From: Micropterus salmoides
Taxonomy: Eukaryota; Chordata; Actinopteri; Centrarchiformes; Centrarchidae
NCBI RefSeq assembly: GCF_014851395.1
Contig: NW_024040707.1
Location: 21,411,943 to 21,475,942 of the forward strand
Length of the DNA stretch: 64,000 nt
Direction: 5' to 3'
Shown piece after piece: positions 50,601-61,849 of the stretch. Both the position numbers and the translations under genes were made by a program. The stretch's first letter is position 1; each line of letters begins with the position of its first letter. Under the pieces are notes generated by a model. The model was not told the origin of the DNA. It worked only from the letters and a program-made list of their open reading frames with translations, and ran no database searches.

Positions 50601-53600
50601 TTTGGAAGTAGAAGAAAACATGCCTTGCTGGCCTTAGTTAACTTAAGCTGTTTGTTTTTTCAGAGTGGTCTCTGTTTAAGATGTTCTCTCGGACCCTGAC
50701 TGAATCTTGTCCGCTGGCCTCCTCCAGTAAAATCTACATCGACGTCACAGATAACCCTCAGGTCTGATTCCCACATTATATGCTGTCGTTCAGTCATTTC
50801 CCTTACTGCAAACTTCCCAGAAAGCAAAAGAGGATTAGTTTTATTGAAAAGAAAAGTCAGAAAAGCATCACGGTGGAGTTATTTTAATGGCAATTTGTGG
50901 AGCTGTTTATTTATGAGCTGGTCCCCGTTTTGTTGATCTTGTGCATAAGCACAAGGGATCCTTCAATGTGCAAACAAAGGCGGTGAAGAAGAAGTCTGCT
51001 CGCAAGTAAACATTTAAAATGAGAAAGGAAATGCATTCAGAACATTTGTTAGACCTCAGTGATATACACAATGTGTTATAGTGAGTACACTGTGTGTAAA
51101 CATACCTTTTTTTTTGTATGGAGATGTGCAATAGTTTTGACTAAGAGAAATTGGATATCATTTTGCAGGGGGAGCAGTTTGAAGTGAGCCCGGCCACTCC
51201 CCTGCTGAGCCAGGCAGTGGTGCTGGGGGACAGACGAACCTTCTCTGTTTACGATCTGACCCAACAAATCACCTTTGGCACTGTGCGCTCCCTCAACCTG
51301 CTGATCCGCTGGAAATCCAGCGAGGGTAAGTGAGAACAGCAGAGCATAGCACACAGCTTTGTGGATGAGGCTTAACATACAATTACCTTGTTGTTAAAAT
51401 GTGCTATACAAATAAACTTGCCTTGCCTTGCCTTACAGTAGTCTTAATTATTCAATGCAAAAAAGACTATAAGGGAATAAACAAAAATGTGTCAGCCGCA
51501 TTTGTGTGCAGATTGTTCGTTTTCTCTCACGGTTGTATCTGCTGTTCTTCTTTTCTCAGAGTTGTCTGCCTTATAATCATCAAGACTAATTTTAAGTTTC
51601 CTTTGACATTATTCAATAATTGTGCAGGTTTTTGGCCAATGAATGTGCAGTCTATTCCTTTGCAAACTGTTCTCTGTTCTGGAACCGAAAGTCCTCAACA
51701 TGCAGCATCTGAAGTCACTTTCAGATTGCAACATGTGTGACTGTTTTCACATAAAAACACACAAAATATTTTAGATCTTTGTATTTTGTACCAAAGCGAC
51801 ACTGATCCTATTTGTTCCTAGAGGTCAATAACAGATCATCCCACAAGGTTCACCATTAAACCTCTCTGTCTCAAACTCCCCGCCTGCAGGTAACATGCTG
51901 CGTCCCCTGCTCCACGCTGAGCGTTATGTGGCTGGTTACGGGCTGCAGACAGGAGAGATTCACACGCTGATGTACAACAACCACCCGTACAGGTCTTTCC
52001 CTGTGCTGCTGCTAGACTCTGTGCCTTGGTATCTTCGTCTCTACATCCACACGCTCACCGTCAAGAGCAAGGGAAAGGACAACAAGCCCAGTGAGTCACT
52101 GTAGAAAGCAGAGAAGGATGTGTGTGTTTGTGTGCACAAAATATTAATCAGGGCCCAAAATTAACAAATACAAAAGGAACAGTTTAACTATGAATGACAC
52201 ATCTAGTTGCTTTTCTAGATTATAGAAATTAGATCAGCTTTACACAGGACTTTTAGTGAAATGAGACAATGTAACATTTCTGTGTACAGGCAGTGAACAC
52301 TTGCGTTAATTATTTTCATTAGTTACTTTAAGTAAATCCATCCATCTATCCATCCATCCATCCATCGTCAACAGCTTATCCTGCGTACAGGGTCTCGGGG
52401 ACTTTAAGTAAATCAACCAGAGCTTTTTTATGTGATCCAAAAAGTTAGAGATATAACTTGTACTGTACATGTATATCAGGATTATATGCACAAGAGCACC
52501 TTTACTTCCCCCCCAAATCTTTTTAAAACATCATCAGGAGAAATGTCTTTCCAAAAATCTCCCACTCACACCAAGTTTGTTTTCAATGAAGTAACAGTGG
52601 AGAACAGAAGCATGGCTTTGTCCATTTACATTACATTTAGTCATATGGCTTTTATCATTGACGCTTTTATCTAAGGTGACTTACATTTGAGGAACAACAT
52701 ACAAGCGTCAGTGAAGTAAGGGAGTTACGAGTGAAAAGCAGCAAGTTTCTGCGCAAGATTTTAACATTTTAACTGCAACTAAAGGGTCAACAATTTCATT
52801 ATAAGTTTGCCTTGCAGTTATTTTAACCAGTGACAAATGCTGCTTTGAAGACAAGAAGAGGCTGATTCTCAGTGTTTGCATTCAACATTGTATGGAAAGT
52901 GGAACTGCTCAGAGCACCTGTGAAAATAATAATTATTAAATTATAAATATTTATAATTTAATTATTGAAAATATTGAAATTTTTAGTAAAGAAAAATAAT
53001 GTACTTCTACTAACATATATTATTTTGCTGACTTATTGATGAATGTGTTTTCATTGTTTATGATGTTACATGTGTTACAGTTTCCTTACAGGAATTATTG
53101 ATTCATATAATTCCATGCAGATGCGTCTTTTCACCAGAAGGGGGAGAACATGAGTCATATTTTCAAGAAAGCTGTTGTAGAAGTCTTTTTTTTGGTGCTG
53201 GGTTTTTTTTCCAAAACATTGCATTTAGATTATATGAAATTATTAGTATGAGTGTTGGCACATTGTATCTTTCATATATCCCAGTTACTAAAACTACAAT
53301 GGCTATGGATAAACATTAAAACAGTGTATCAGTGGTCACTCATGTTTTTCTTCCTCCACCAGGCTACATCCACTACCAGCCTTCTAAGGACCGTGTGAGG
53401 CCACACCTGCTGGAGATGCTGGTCCAGCTTCCTCCCAATTCCGTCACTGAGGTCACAGTGCAGTTTGAGAGGGCTCTGCTCAAGTGGACTGAATACACCC
53501 CTGATCCCAACCACGGATTCTATGTTGGGTACGCACATAGAGTTGCTGTTTCCAGAGGTTGCTGAAAGAAGGTGGTCCCTTCCACCCTCGTGTCCCTTCC

Positions 53601-54199
53601 AAAGTTTTAGGCGTTGTATGATTTTTGAGGGGTATAAGAGCGGATGGTTTGAAAAATGATGAACGGTTTTGTTTTATGGGTTTTGCATTTATTTTTAGGA
53701 TTTTATTCTAAAATCTGTTTCTTCAACATTTAGGTCTTCAGTAATCAGCTCTCTTGTACCAAGCATTGTCGCCATGGATACGAACAGCACTCAAGACCGC
53801 CCACTTTTCAGCAGCTTGTAAGTATAGAGTTGTTTCTTTTCTGTGGGAAAAGCTTGTTGCTGCTACTTATTCATGTGTTGTTTGAGCTCCTGTAGAGAAA
53901 CGCATTCGTTTGGAAAGTCAAATAAGCAGAATTCCTCCTCTCCCTGCAGCTTTCCCTGTAAAGAGGAGTCCAGCTACTTTGTGCGCGTATACACGGAGCC
54001 TCTGCTGGTCAACCTGCCAACTCCAGACTTCAGCATGCCTTATAATGTCATCTGTCTGACCTGCACTGTGGTGGCCGTGGGCTACGGCTCTCTCTACAAC
54101 CTACTGACCCGGAGTTTCCAGATAGAAGAGCCCAGCCCAGGACTGGCCAAGCGGATAGCCAACATCATCCGCAAAATGAGGGGCGTGCCTCCACTCTGA
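47605..54199 (+). CDS. pigt: GPI transamidase component PIG-T, 11 exons
   Basis: PIG-T is a subunit of the ER GPI transamidase, which attaches preassembled GPI anchors to proteins. It stabilises the complex and is disulfide-linked to the catalytic PIGK subunit. Exons: 47605-48010, 48635-48812, 49764-49891, 50072-50172, 50363-50537, 50664-50761, 51169-51325, 51890-52090, 53363-53528, 53734-53817, 53950-54199. Together they give 1944 nt (647 aa) with all phases agreeing. The start has a good context (aaaATGg). Residues 1-27 form a signal peptide (VLLIICSLSVFIVADC). The conserved luminal domain starts at EELVIRPLHSGD and includes YWRTMQWG, CTENLTPWKKLLPC, HIRPVCQDWKC, YGLQTGEIHTLMYNNHPYR and WTEYTPDPNHGFYV. 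One C-terminal membrane helix (NVICLTCTVVAVGYGSLYNL) is followed by a short basic cytosolic tail ending RGVPPL. About 70 extra acidic, Thr/Glu-rich residues lie between signal peptide and conserved domain. Human PIGT is about 578 aa. Confidence 0.95.
51395..51437 (+). repeat. Retroposon tail fragment with CCTTG repeat
   Basis: aaatgtgctatacaaataaa followed by cttgccttgccttgcctta, the kind of short tandem tail left by fish LINE/SINE insertions. No 5' part is recognisable. In the pigt intron after exon 51169-51325. Confidence 0.45.
52325..52402 (-). repeat. Inverted Rex/LINE-type 3' tail with CATC repeat
   Basis: A run of catc units is followed by cagcttatcctgcgtacagg, the complement of the tail seen at 2021-2058 (ccctgtacgcaggataag then GGAT repeats). 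A short, 5'-truncated retro-insertion in a pigt intron. Confidence 0.6.
52610..52700 (-). repeat. L2/SINE-type 3' tail, inverted
   Basis: Reads tttacattacatttagtcat and gacgcttttatctaaggtga, the complement of the tail at 23263-23320. Inserted in the pigt intron between 52090 and 53363. Confidence 0.6.
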
Positions 54200-55402
54200 G
54201 GCTGGCCACGAATGCCAACCACTACTCTTTAGAAAGGAAGTTTTCCTTTTTGGTGAAACCACTGGTAAACATGTGATATTCAGGGAAGCACAGAGTCGAG
54301 CACTGGTATGAATGTTTTTAAAACTTGAAGGTTTTCTTTTCAAATGGAAGAAGACAAATAATTATTTTGAGTATAAATGTATTCGGGATAATTTCCTGCC
54401 AGCTAAGGACAAGGAAATGTGAACAGTTTGTCTACTTGGAAGAATTTTGTCTAACAAGTAGAAAGAACCATACTTTTACTGTGCTGTATGCTGCAATGGC
54501 AACTGCATCAGAGTTTTTTGGTTTGACTGTTTTTGTTCTTTGAATGTTTGAAGCCATAACTCCACTACATCATAATATAGGCCACAGGGTCTCTGAAGAA
54601 GTTTGTTACTGTGAGGAAACAAACGATGCTTCTACAATGAGACTTGTGGCCTTACAAAGTTTCCGAGGTCAGATAAACAAAGGACGGTCACTTTGTTCTC
54701 ACACTGTGTTCATGACCTGTTCTTTGCTATCTCCCTGCCAGGAACAATGTCATAAAATGACATTTTAGTCATACTTAGTCTCTCAAAATGTCAAAAACAA
54801 CCTCAGTTATGATAGGATAACAAAAAACTCTGCCTTCATGCCCATCCATAAATTGACACCCTGTGAAAGAGTAACTATAGAACATCCTAAAGTATATCCT
54901 CTTTATTTAATAGTTCCTCATTCCTTTGGATTATCTGACACGCATTTTATAGTTGTTTTAATATATTTTACCACATGCTTGCAAAAATCATGGAACTACT
55001 TTTTCTATAGAAATGGAACAGCCCTCTTACCCAACTTTCATATGACACTCAGTTGTTGGATGCATGCTTGAATGTTAAATGTTTGCAGCTCACATCATAA
55101 GATCTCTTCATAAGAAATGCATTTATTGCATTTAGTTTGTCAGGTTGATAACTTATATACTCATCAGTTCAATGCAGTTTCAGTGTGTCTTATAGTGAAT
55201 AGAAATATGGAAATGACCACACCAAAATACTACCATACATTTGTTTTATATATTTTTTACCAATAACAACAGTATCCCCTTGAATGCTGTCTGCCTAGTC
55301 TATTCTTCACTTGCTGTAAGAAAAAGTGTCTTGTGTGTTTGTATGCGTGTGTGTGTGCATATATATATAACTTAAAATGCCCTTTATTGCCTTTTCAATA
55401 AA
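54200..55402 (+). other. pigt: pigt 3' UTR with poly(A) signal
   Basis: About 1.2 kb of non-coding sequence follows the stop codon, ending at a canonical AATAAA (55397-55402). No other plus-strand gene starts before it. A short (TG)n and (AT)n tract is at about 55335-55370. Confidence 0.6.
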
Positions 55403-56409
55403 CATTTTACTTAAAGCACTTGCTATGAAAGAAGGTACACCGTTCTAAACTTCAGCAGAGCCGGACCTGTATTACTTCTCACCGAGTGTCCACATTTTTG
55501 TGTAAACAAACTTGGCCCCACTTCTGGCAGACTCGGAGAGAACGGACACAGACGTCTCTCTGTTTGGCCGGTCAGTAATTCTCACCCCTGCACGTTTGGC
55601 AACAGCATGGAACAAAAACAAAGGGAAAAGCAGCATTCCGCGTAAATGTTGTTCAGATCTGGTCAGCTGCAAACTGTTATCTCCAAGCAAGAAGACGAAC
55701 AGACCCGGAGAACATAGCTTTGCTGGCTCAGCCTTCAGAGGCTGTTTTCAAGGATATGTGACTTTATTTAGCACATATGTTTGTGATTAGCTAGACAAGT
55801 ACACTTTTTAGCAGCAGACGTTCTTGGACACCTCTTTAGATAGTGCTGTTTTCTGCCAGTAACCACTTTCCATTCTTGGTATATATCATCATTTGTTGTT
55901 GTTTTTTCAGTCAACCTCTTGCCTAAATAGCCCATTAAAAAAAAGAGACCTGTGAAACTCCAGACCAGCAAGGTGATGAATACATAACACATTTCTAGGT
56001 TCTACAAACATTTATTTGTTTAAATATGAAGAAATACAAATTGCACCATAGCTTCAAACTCAAAAAGTACAGTACTTTTCAAATTAGAATACATAGCAGA
56101 TACTAGAATATACAGTATTACTACTCATACAAAAATACTGTTACTTGACCAAAATGTAAGGTTACTTGTAAACTCAAGTTGTAATACAAACATATTTAAG
56201 GTCTTTTGTAGCACCCTAGTGGCACCCTACCAACTATTTTTCTCCTGACTGTGTGACTACGCTGTGTGTGTCAATTGTGCTGCTATGTAGTTGAAAAGCT
56301 AGAAAAATTGATCATAATAACATTTCTCATCTCTCATTACATTTTCTGTGTTGGTGCATGAAAGAAAGCAAGCAAGTGCACGCGTGTGGCTGAGTCGCTG
56401 GCTATCCAA

Positions 56410-57386
56410 TCAGCAGGGCTCGCTGCAGGCATGGCCGCAGGTTGTCTTGCAGCACTTCTGTTCTCCTGGACACTGACCATCATGATAGCAGTACTCCGCA
56501 CACATGGGGGTCCCGGTGGGCAGAGGACAGCGGCCCCGCTTCACTAACACACAAAAACATAATTAGTTAAAGATGTCCGATTATAAAGAAAATGTCAAAT
56601 GATCACACAAACACTACTTGAGCGGTATCTAAAGAGGTTTTACCAGTTTGTTTATTACTGACCTGTGTAAGGTGTCATGCACTGATGTCCACATCCATTT
56701 GAGCAGCACTTCTCATTTTGGGGGCAATCACTGTCATTAGAGCAAAATTCAGCACACAGCCCGGCGCCCCATTGCCTGCGAGGACACACTCCTGGCTTAG
56801 CTGAAGGGAAAAGAGAAAATCATATAAACAAAGAGGGCTAAGAGAAAACTCTGGAAAACATCAGCTTTTGATTTGAAGGACTCTTTTGAGTTCCACGTCA
56901 GTTCAGTCACTGAGAAGATTTAAGCAACAGCTGCACACTTAAGAAAAAGTCAAACACTGTGGCTCCTACTGAAAGCAGGTGGGACACAGACAGCTCCACA
57001 GTCAAAGACACAGCATTTGTGATCTGCAGGACAGTCTTCATCACACACACACCCCTTATGTGATGGGACAACATTAAGGAGACGTGGGCAGTGGCCTGGC
57101 TTTGGAAGGATCACTGAGAGAAAGAGGCAGTGAAGCAGAGAAGGAGACAGTTCAAGCTGTGATAACTAGGATAGCTAACAAAGGTTTTCTAGAATGAAAA
57201 AAAACATGCACTTTTTTCATAAATAAAAGGCAAATTGGCAGATTACTGTTACTATTAGGCTACCATCTCAGTCAAAACAAACGTACCTGTTAAATTGCCA
57301 GCTTCCGCAGCAAATACTATGTTAAAGTGCAGAAATGCACTGAGTGTAAAAATCAGAGCACAAACTGCCGACCAGTGCTTCTCCAT
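56410..57386 (-). CDS. Secreted triple-WAP protein, copy A (4 exons)
   Basis: WAP four-disulfide-core proteins are small secreted proteins, many of which inhibit serine proteases or have antimicrobial roles. Coding exons in transcript order: 57386-57287, 57113-56970, 56800-56663, 56543-56410. They give 516 nt or 171 aa; every intron is phase 1, allowing one WAP domain per exon. Exon 1 encodes the signal peptide MEKHWSAVCALIFTL...NIVFA. Domain 1 has KPGHCPRLL, CVCDEDCPADHKCC and CGAVC. Domain 2 has KPGVCPRRQ, LCAEFCSNDSDC, KCCSNGCGHQC. Domain 3 has GRCPLPTGTP, CAEYCYHDGQC, KCCKTTCGHAC. All three domains have eight cysteines. A minus-strand AATAAA (56011-56016) lies 0.4 kb downstream of the stop. 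It lies next to pigt, as the WFDC cluster does in mammals. I cannot assign a one-to-one WFDC orthologue. Confidence 0.88.
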
Positions 57387-57680
57387 GTTCACTCCTTGCA
57401 CACAAGACTGTACTCCAGTTTGGACAAATACCCCAGGACACAAACTGCAGGCTGAGCAGCCCAGTCAGAGGATGCTGGGTCCTTGTGCCTGTTGAGTTAC
57501 ATTCTCACCGCTGCACTTCGGGGATCCTGATCTTTTTGATGGGATGATGGGGTGTGACAGCAGACACACTTTTCCCAAAGTGTGCTCAATGATTGTGTTG
57601 TGACAAGGTTATGAAAATATCAGTTGTAGATTTTATTGATCAGGTTTCTTTACCTCAGTGCTGCTGTTCATTTTCTTTTA

Positions 57681-58437
57681 CGGTAACGTATCTGAGGTTA
57701 CAGAACAAACCAGGTCATGTACATGTTTCCTTTCTCTTCGGAAAGGCAAGGGTTGCACCTCTTAAAACCGTAAACACCCCTCGTATGGAACTCAGTGCTT
57801 CTGTTTTGGCTGTAGAATCAGAGTTACAGCTTTCTTTGCCAGGATCCTGTTTCTGGACTGATAGTAGCACAGTCTTGAAGTACATCAGCAATGTAAACAA
57901 AAGATTTCAAACATTTGTGGCCAACAGAATAGCTGTCATAAGGGAAGCTTCAGACCCAGCACAGTGGCGCTGTGTTCACACATCGCAAAATGCAGCAGAT
58001 GATGCATCTAGAAGACTGACAGTCCAGAAGCTTCTGAACAGCAAGACGTGGTTATCAGTTCCAGAGGTCCTGTGGAAGGCAAGAGAAACATGGATACAGA
58101 GTCCACAGTGGAAGAGGATGATCCAGAGGTCAAACAGAGATCTCTACAAACACAATAACTATTGAAGAGGATAGTGCAATTGATCGACTCATCACATATT
58201 ACTCTGATTGGAAAAGGTTGAAGGTTGCAGTTGCATGGTTACTCAAGGTCAAGAAGGCTCTATTGGAGATGAGTCAAAGCAGTAAGCAACTTGTGATGTT
58301 TGCAACAGCTGATCTTCGTTATGTTGACAAGTAAATGTTGGAAGCCAGAAATTGTTGGGACGAGAAAATGTATCAACTGAGGATCTATTAGCAGCAGAAA
58401 ACGCTATCATTCAGTTCTGTGTAATTATGTGGACTGA
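57681..58437 (+). mobile_element. BEL/Pao-type LTR retrotransposon fragment 1 (peptidase/RNase H region)
   Basis: A plus-strand frame reads HVSFLFGKARVAPLKTVNTP, then MELSASVLAVESEL, FWTDSSTVLKYISN, RFQTFVANRIAVIRE and NAADDASRRL, matching in order the post-RT region of BEL/Pao polyproteins (peptidase_A17/RNase H-like). Frameshifts and stops follow, but similarity continues to AAENAIIQFC at about 58423. It starts exactly where the 5' flanks of WAP copies A and B stop matching (57680 compared with 60753), so it was inserted upstream of copy A. Heavily broken; no LTR was clearly identified. Confidence 0.75.
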
Positions 58438-58553
58438 CTTCAGTTAAATTTATTGTTGAAGAAATGTTTATTTTTTCGTTATGTTAATTAATGGGTTGGC
58501 ATATCCCACTTTAAGTTCAAACTTTTGAACGTTTATTATTTTGCCTTATTTTA

Positions 58554-60461
58554 TTATTTTAAGTCACAAGGAAACAGCACGCATGCGAAACAACTAAAAT
58601 GTGCGCCAACACCATGACCATCATGATAGCAGTACTCCGCACACATGGGGGTCCCTGTGGGCAGAGCACAGCGGATCCGCTTCACTGACACACCAAACGC
58701 AAAAACACACTCAGTTGTAGAGGTACGATAACAAAGAAAATGTCAAATGGTTATACAAACACTATTGGAGTGGTATTTGAGGGATTTTACCACTTTGTTT
58801 ATAACTGACCTGTGTACAGTGCCATGCACTGATGTCCACATCCATTTGAGCAGCACTTTTCATTTTTGGGGCAGTCACTGTCATTAGAGCAAAGTTCAAC
58901 ACACAGCCGGAAGCCCCGTTGCTTGGGAGGACACACTCCTGGCTTAGCTAAATGGAAAAGAGAAATTCATATAAACAAAGATGGCTAAAAGAAAACTCTG
59001 GAAAACATCATTGGAACATTGGGACGAGAAAATGTATCAGCTGAGGATCTATTAGCAGCAGAAAACGCTATCATTCAGTTCTGTCAGAGGGAAAGATTTG
59101 ACAATGAGATTTGTGCACTAAGGACAGGGAAACTTGTAAAAAGGAGTAGCCCTGTCTACTAACTGAATCTTGTTCTAGAAGATGGATGGTTAAGAGTAGG
59201 TGGAAGATTGTCCAGGACTGCAATGCCCGAAGAGAGCAAACACCCAGTGATCCTGTGTAAAGATCAGCACATTTCCATGTTATTTCTTAAAAATGTTCAT
59301 GAACAGATGAGGCATGGCGGGAGAAATTACATCCTCTCCAAATTGAGAGAAAAATACTGAATCAGTCATGCCATTGCAGCAGCAAGGAACATCTTGTGAA
59401 GTTGTGCTTTTTGCAAGTGTCACAAAGGAAAAATGTGTAATCAAAAAATGGCTGATCTCCAGAAAGAAAGAATTACTCCAGACTTGCCTCACTTCACTAA
59501 TATGGGAGTGGATCAGTTTTGGACCCATTGAGGTAAAACAAGGACGTTCTTATGTGAAACGTTATGGGGTTATCAAAAAAAAACAACAAAAAAAAACACA
59601 TTATTTACATGCATGGCCAGCAGAGCAGTTCATTTAGAAGTGGACGCACACTCATTGGACACATACTCTTGCATCACTCGTTGATTCATATGCCGAAGAG
59701 GACGTGTGGCACACTTTCACTCAGACAATAGCACAAATTTCACAGTAGCAGAGAAGGTAGTTGAACAACGGATAAATTGAGAAAACTTTAATACATGACA
59801 ACATCAAGGGGACTTTCAACCCACCTTCAGCTTCACCTGTGTAAGGTGTCATGCACTGATGTCCACATCCATTTGAGCAGCACTTCTCATTTTTGGGGCA
59901 GTCACTGTCATTAGAGCAAAATTCAGCACACAGCCCGAGGTCCCCTTGCTTGGGAGGACACACTCCTGGCTTAGCTGAAGGGAATAGAGAAAATCATATA
60001 AAGAAAGAGGGCTAAAAGAAAACTCTGGAAAACATCAGCTTTTGATTTCAAGAACTCTCTGTCTTGAGTTCCACGTCAGTTCAGTCAATGAGAAGATTTA
60101 ACCAAAGCTTAAACAGCTGCACACAAAAGTCAAACATTGTGACTCGTACTGAGAGCAGGTGGGACACAGACAGCTCCACAGTCAAAGACACAGCATTTGT
60201 GATCTGCAGGACAGTCTTCATCACACACACACCCCTTATGTGATGGGACAACATTAAGGTGGGCAGCTTTGGAAGAATCTCTGAATCTCAATCATAAATC
60301 AAAAGTAAATTGGCAGATTACTGTTAATATTAGGCTACCATCTCAGTCAAAACAAACGTACCTGTTAAATTGCCAGCTTCTGCAGCAAATACTATGTTAA
60401 AGTGCAGAAATGCACCGAGTGTAAAAATCAGAGCACAAACTGCCGACCAGTGCTTCTCCAT
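58554..60461 (-). CDS. Tandem WAP-domain gene, copy B (rearranged, 5 exons)
   Basis: A duplicate of copy A. Exons in transcript order: 60461-60362 (signal peptide, almost identical to copy A), 60278-60150, 59974-59837, 58947-58810, 58684-58554. They join to 636 nt, 211 aa, without a stop. Domain 1 lost 13 bp including the codon for its first cysteine; the frame is kept only if the acceptor shifts by two bases (cagag/at). Domain 2 is present twice (KPGVCPPKQG and KPGVCPPKQR), both with eight cysteines. Domain 3 matches copy A only to CYHDG, then runs into unrelated sequence and stops at 58554-58556, losing the KCC and later cysteines. BEL/Pao sequence fills the intron between the two domain-2 exons. 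It may be expressed or be a decaying copy; the open frame argues against complete decay. Splicing is inferred. Confidence 0.55.
59015..59829 (+). mobile_element. BEL/Pao fragment 2 (integrase region)
   Basis: Starts with a repeat of the last ~65 bp of fragment 1 (gggacgagaaaatgtatcag ... ttcagttctgt). It then encodes ERFDNEICALRTGK, LEDGWLRVGGRLSR, a degraded H2C2 integrase finger (HEQMRHGGRNYILSKLREKY, CAFCK), GVDQFGPIEVKQGR, SDNSTNF and FNPPSAS. Several stops and frame changes interrupt it. It ends directly at the splice donor of the WAP copy B exon 59837-59974. Continuation of the element in fragment 1, separated from it by WAP exons. Confidence 0.75.
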
Positions 60462-61084
60462 GTTCACTTCTTGCGCACAAGATTGTACTCCACTTTGGAC
60501 AAATACCCCAGGACACAACCTGCAGGCTGAGCAGCCCAGTCAGAGGATGCTGGGTCCTTGTGCCTGTTGAGTTACATTCTCACCTCTGCACTTCGGGGAT
60601 CCTGATCTTTTTGATGGGATGGGGTGTGACAGCAGACCACTTTTCCCAATGTGTGGTTGATGATTGGGATGTGACAAGGTTATGAAAACATCAGTTGTAG
60701 ATTTTATTGATCAGGTTTCTTTACCTCAGTGCTGCTGTTCATTTTCTTTTAAGTTTATAAGTGTGCTGCATATTCTGTTGTTTCTGTCTGTGTTGCCTTT
60801 ATTCCTTGTGTTGTGGTTTAGGTTGTCTTTTTTATGCAAAATATCCCTTGAACTCAAACCTTTATTAGAGGCTTTTGTACAGTATGCAACAATCAAAGAT
60901 CGTTCCCAAAGAACCTTGTATAGTAATTAACAAGGGAGATTCATTGTATCTTCTTATTTTCCAAAAATCCCCCACACAGTATGGAACGTTTTCAGTTTGA
61001 CCCTGTATTGCCATCTATTGGCATAATCAGGAGTTACATGTAAGCTTTGAAATGGAAGGTGATTTAGTTACATCCTCGCTGATA

Positions 61085-61705
61085 CTCAGTTGTGGATGAA
61101 GTATTCAGATCCTTTATTTAAGAAAAAGCAGTAATACCTCCCTGTAAAAATCCTTTGGTACAAGCATTGCAAAGTACTGCATTGAAAATGTTACTTAGCC
61201 TAAGTAAAAGTATGTTTAATCAGGAAAATGTATCAAAAGTATTGAAAGTAAAAGTACTCAATGCAGAAAAATGTCCCCTGAGACTGTTATACTAGTATAT
61301 ATTACATCATGAGATTATTGTTACTCATGCATTAATGTAAAAGCAGCATTTTATTGCTGTAGTTGGAGCTCATTTTGAACTATTTTGTATCGGACTGCAA
61401 CAAATAATTATTTTCATTATGAATTCATCTGCCAATTATTTTCTCCATTAATTGATTGATTGTTTGTAAAAAAAACAAACAACAGTCCAAACCTCAACAG
61501 TTTTTCTGCCAACTGTCTGTTGGGTAGTTAAAAAAATATATTTTATAAACTCTTAGCTCATAGCTGTTATTCAAATGTAGTCAAGTAAAAATTACAATAT
61601 TTCCCTTGGATGTTGTGGACTAGAAGTAGAAAGTGGCATGAAAAGATAAAATTTAAGTAAAGTACATGTACCTACCTCAAATGGACTTAGTTACTGTCCA
61701 CCACT
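61085..61705. repeat. 'Tacttaagtaaa' type non-autonomous repeat with a nested repeat
   Basis: Left part gaagtattcagatccttta; interior aaagtaaaagtactcaatgc and gttactcatgcattaatgta; right part tttaagtaaagtacatgtac and ttagttactgtccaccactg. This outline is familiar from a common fish repeat. It is interrupted at 61390-61555 by a copy of the 'gctgcaac' family. Confidence 0.55.
61390..61555. repeat. 'Ggctgcaac' repeat family, copy 4 (nested)
   Basis: gactgcaacaaataattatt, tctccattaattgattgatt and accaaacagt-like interior match copies at 37262 and 41136. Lies inside the larger repeat 61085-61705. Confidence 0.5.
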
Positions 61706-61849
61706 GCTGACACTTAAGGTTGCACAATAAAAACACTATCAGTGTCGTAATTATGTTCTTACCAAGACAAAACAACACTTTCACTGCTCATATTCATCAT
61801 GTGTTTTACAGTTATTCAATCCTATTTTGAAATTATGCCCCTTTTTCTT

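Noticed and set aside
58425..58610. AT-rich block as a possible BEL/Pao LTR
   Set aside because: It begins TGTAATTATG but no second copy was found in the window and no primer-binding site is evident, so LTR status is unsupported.
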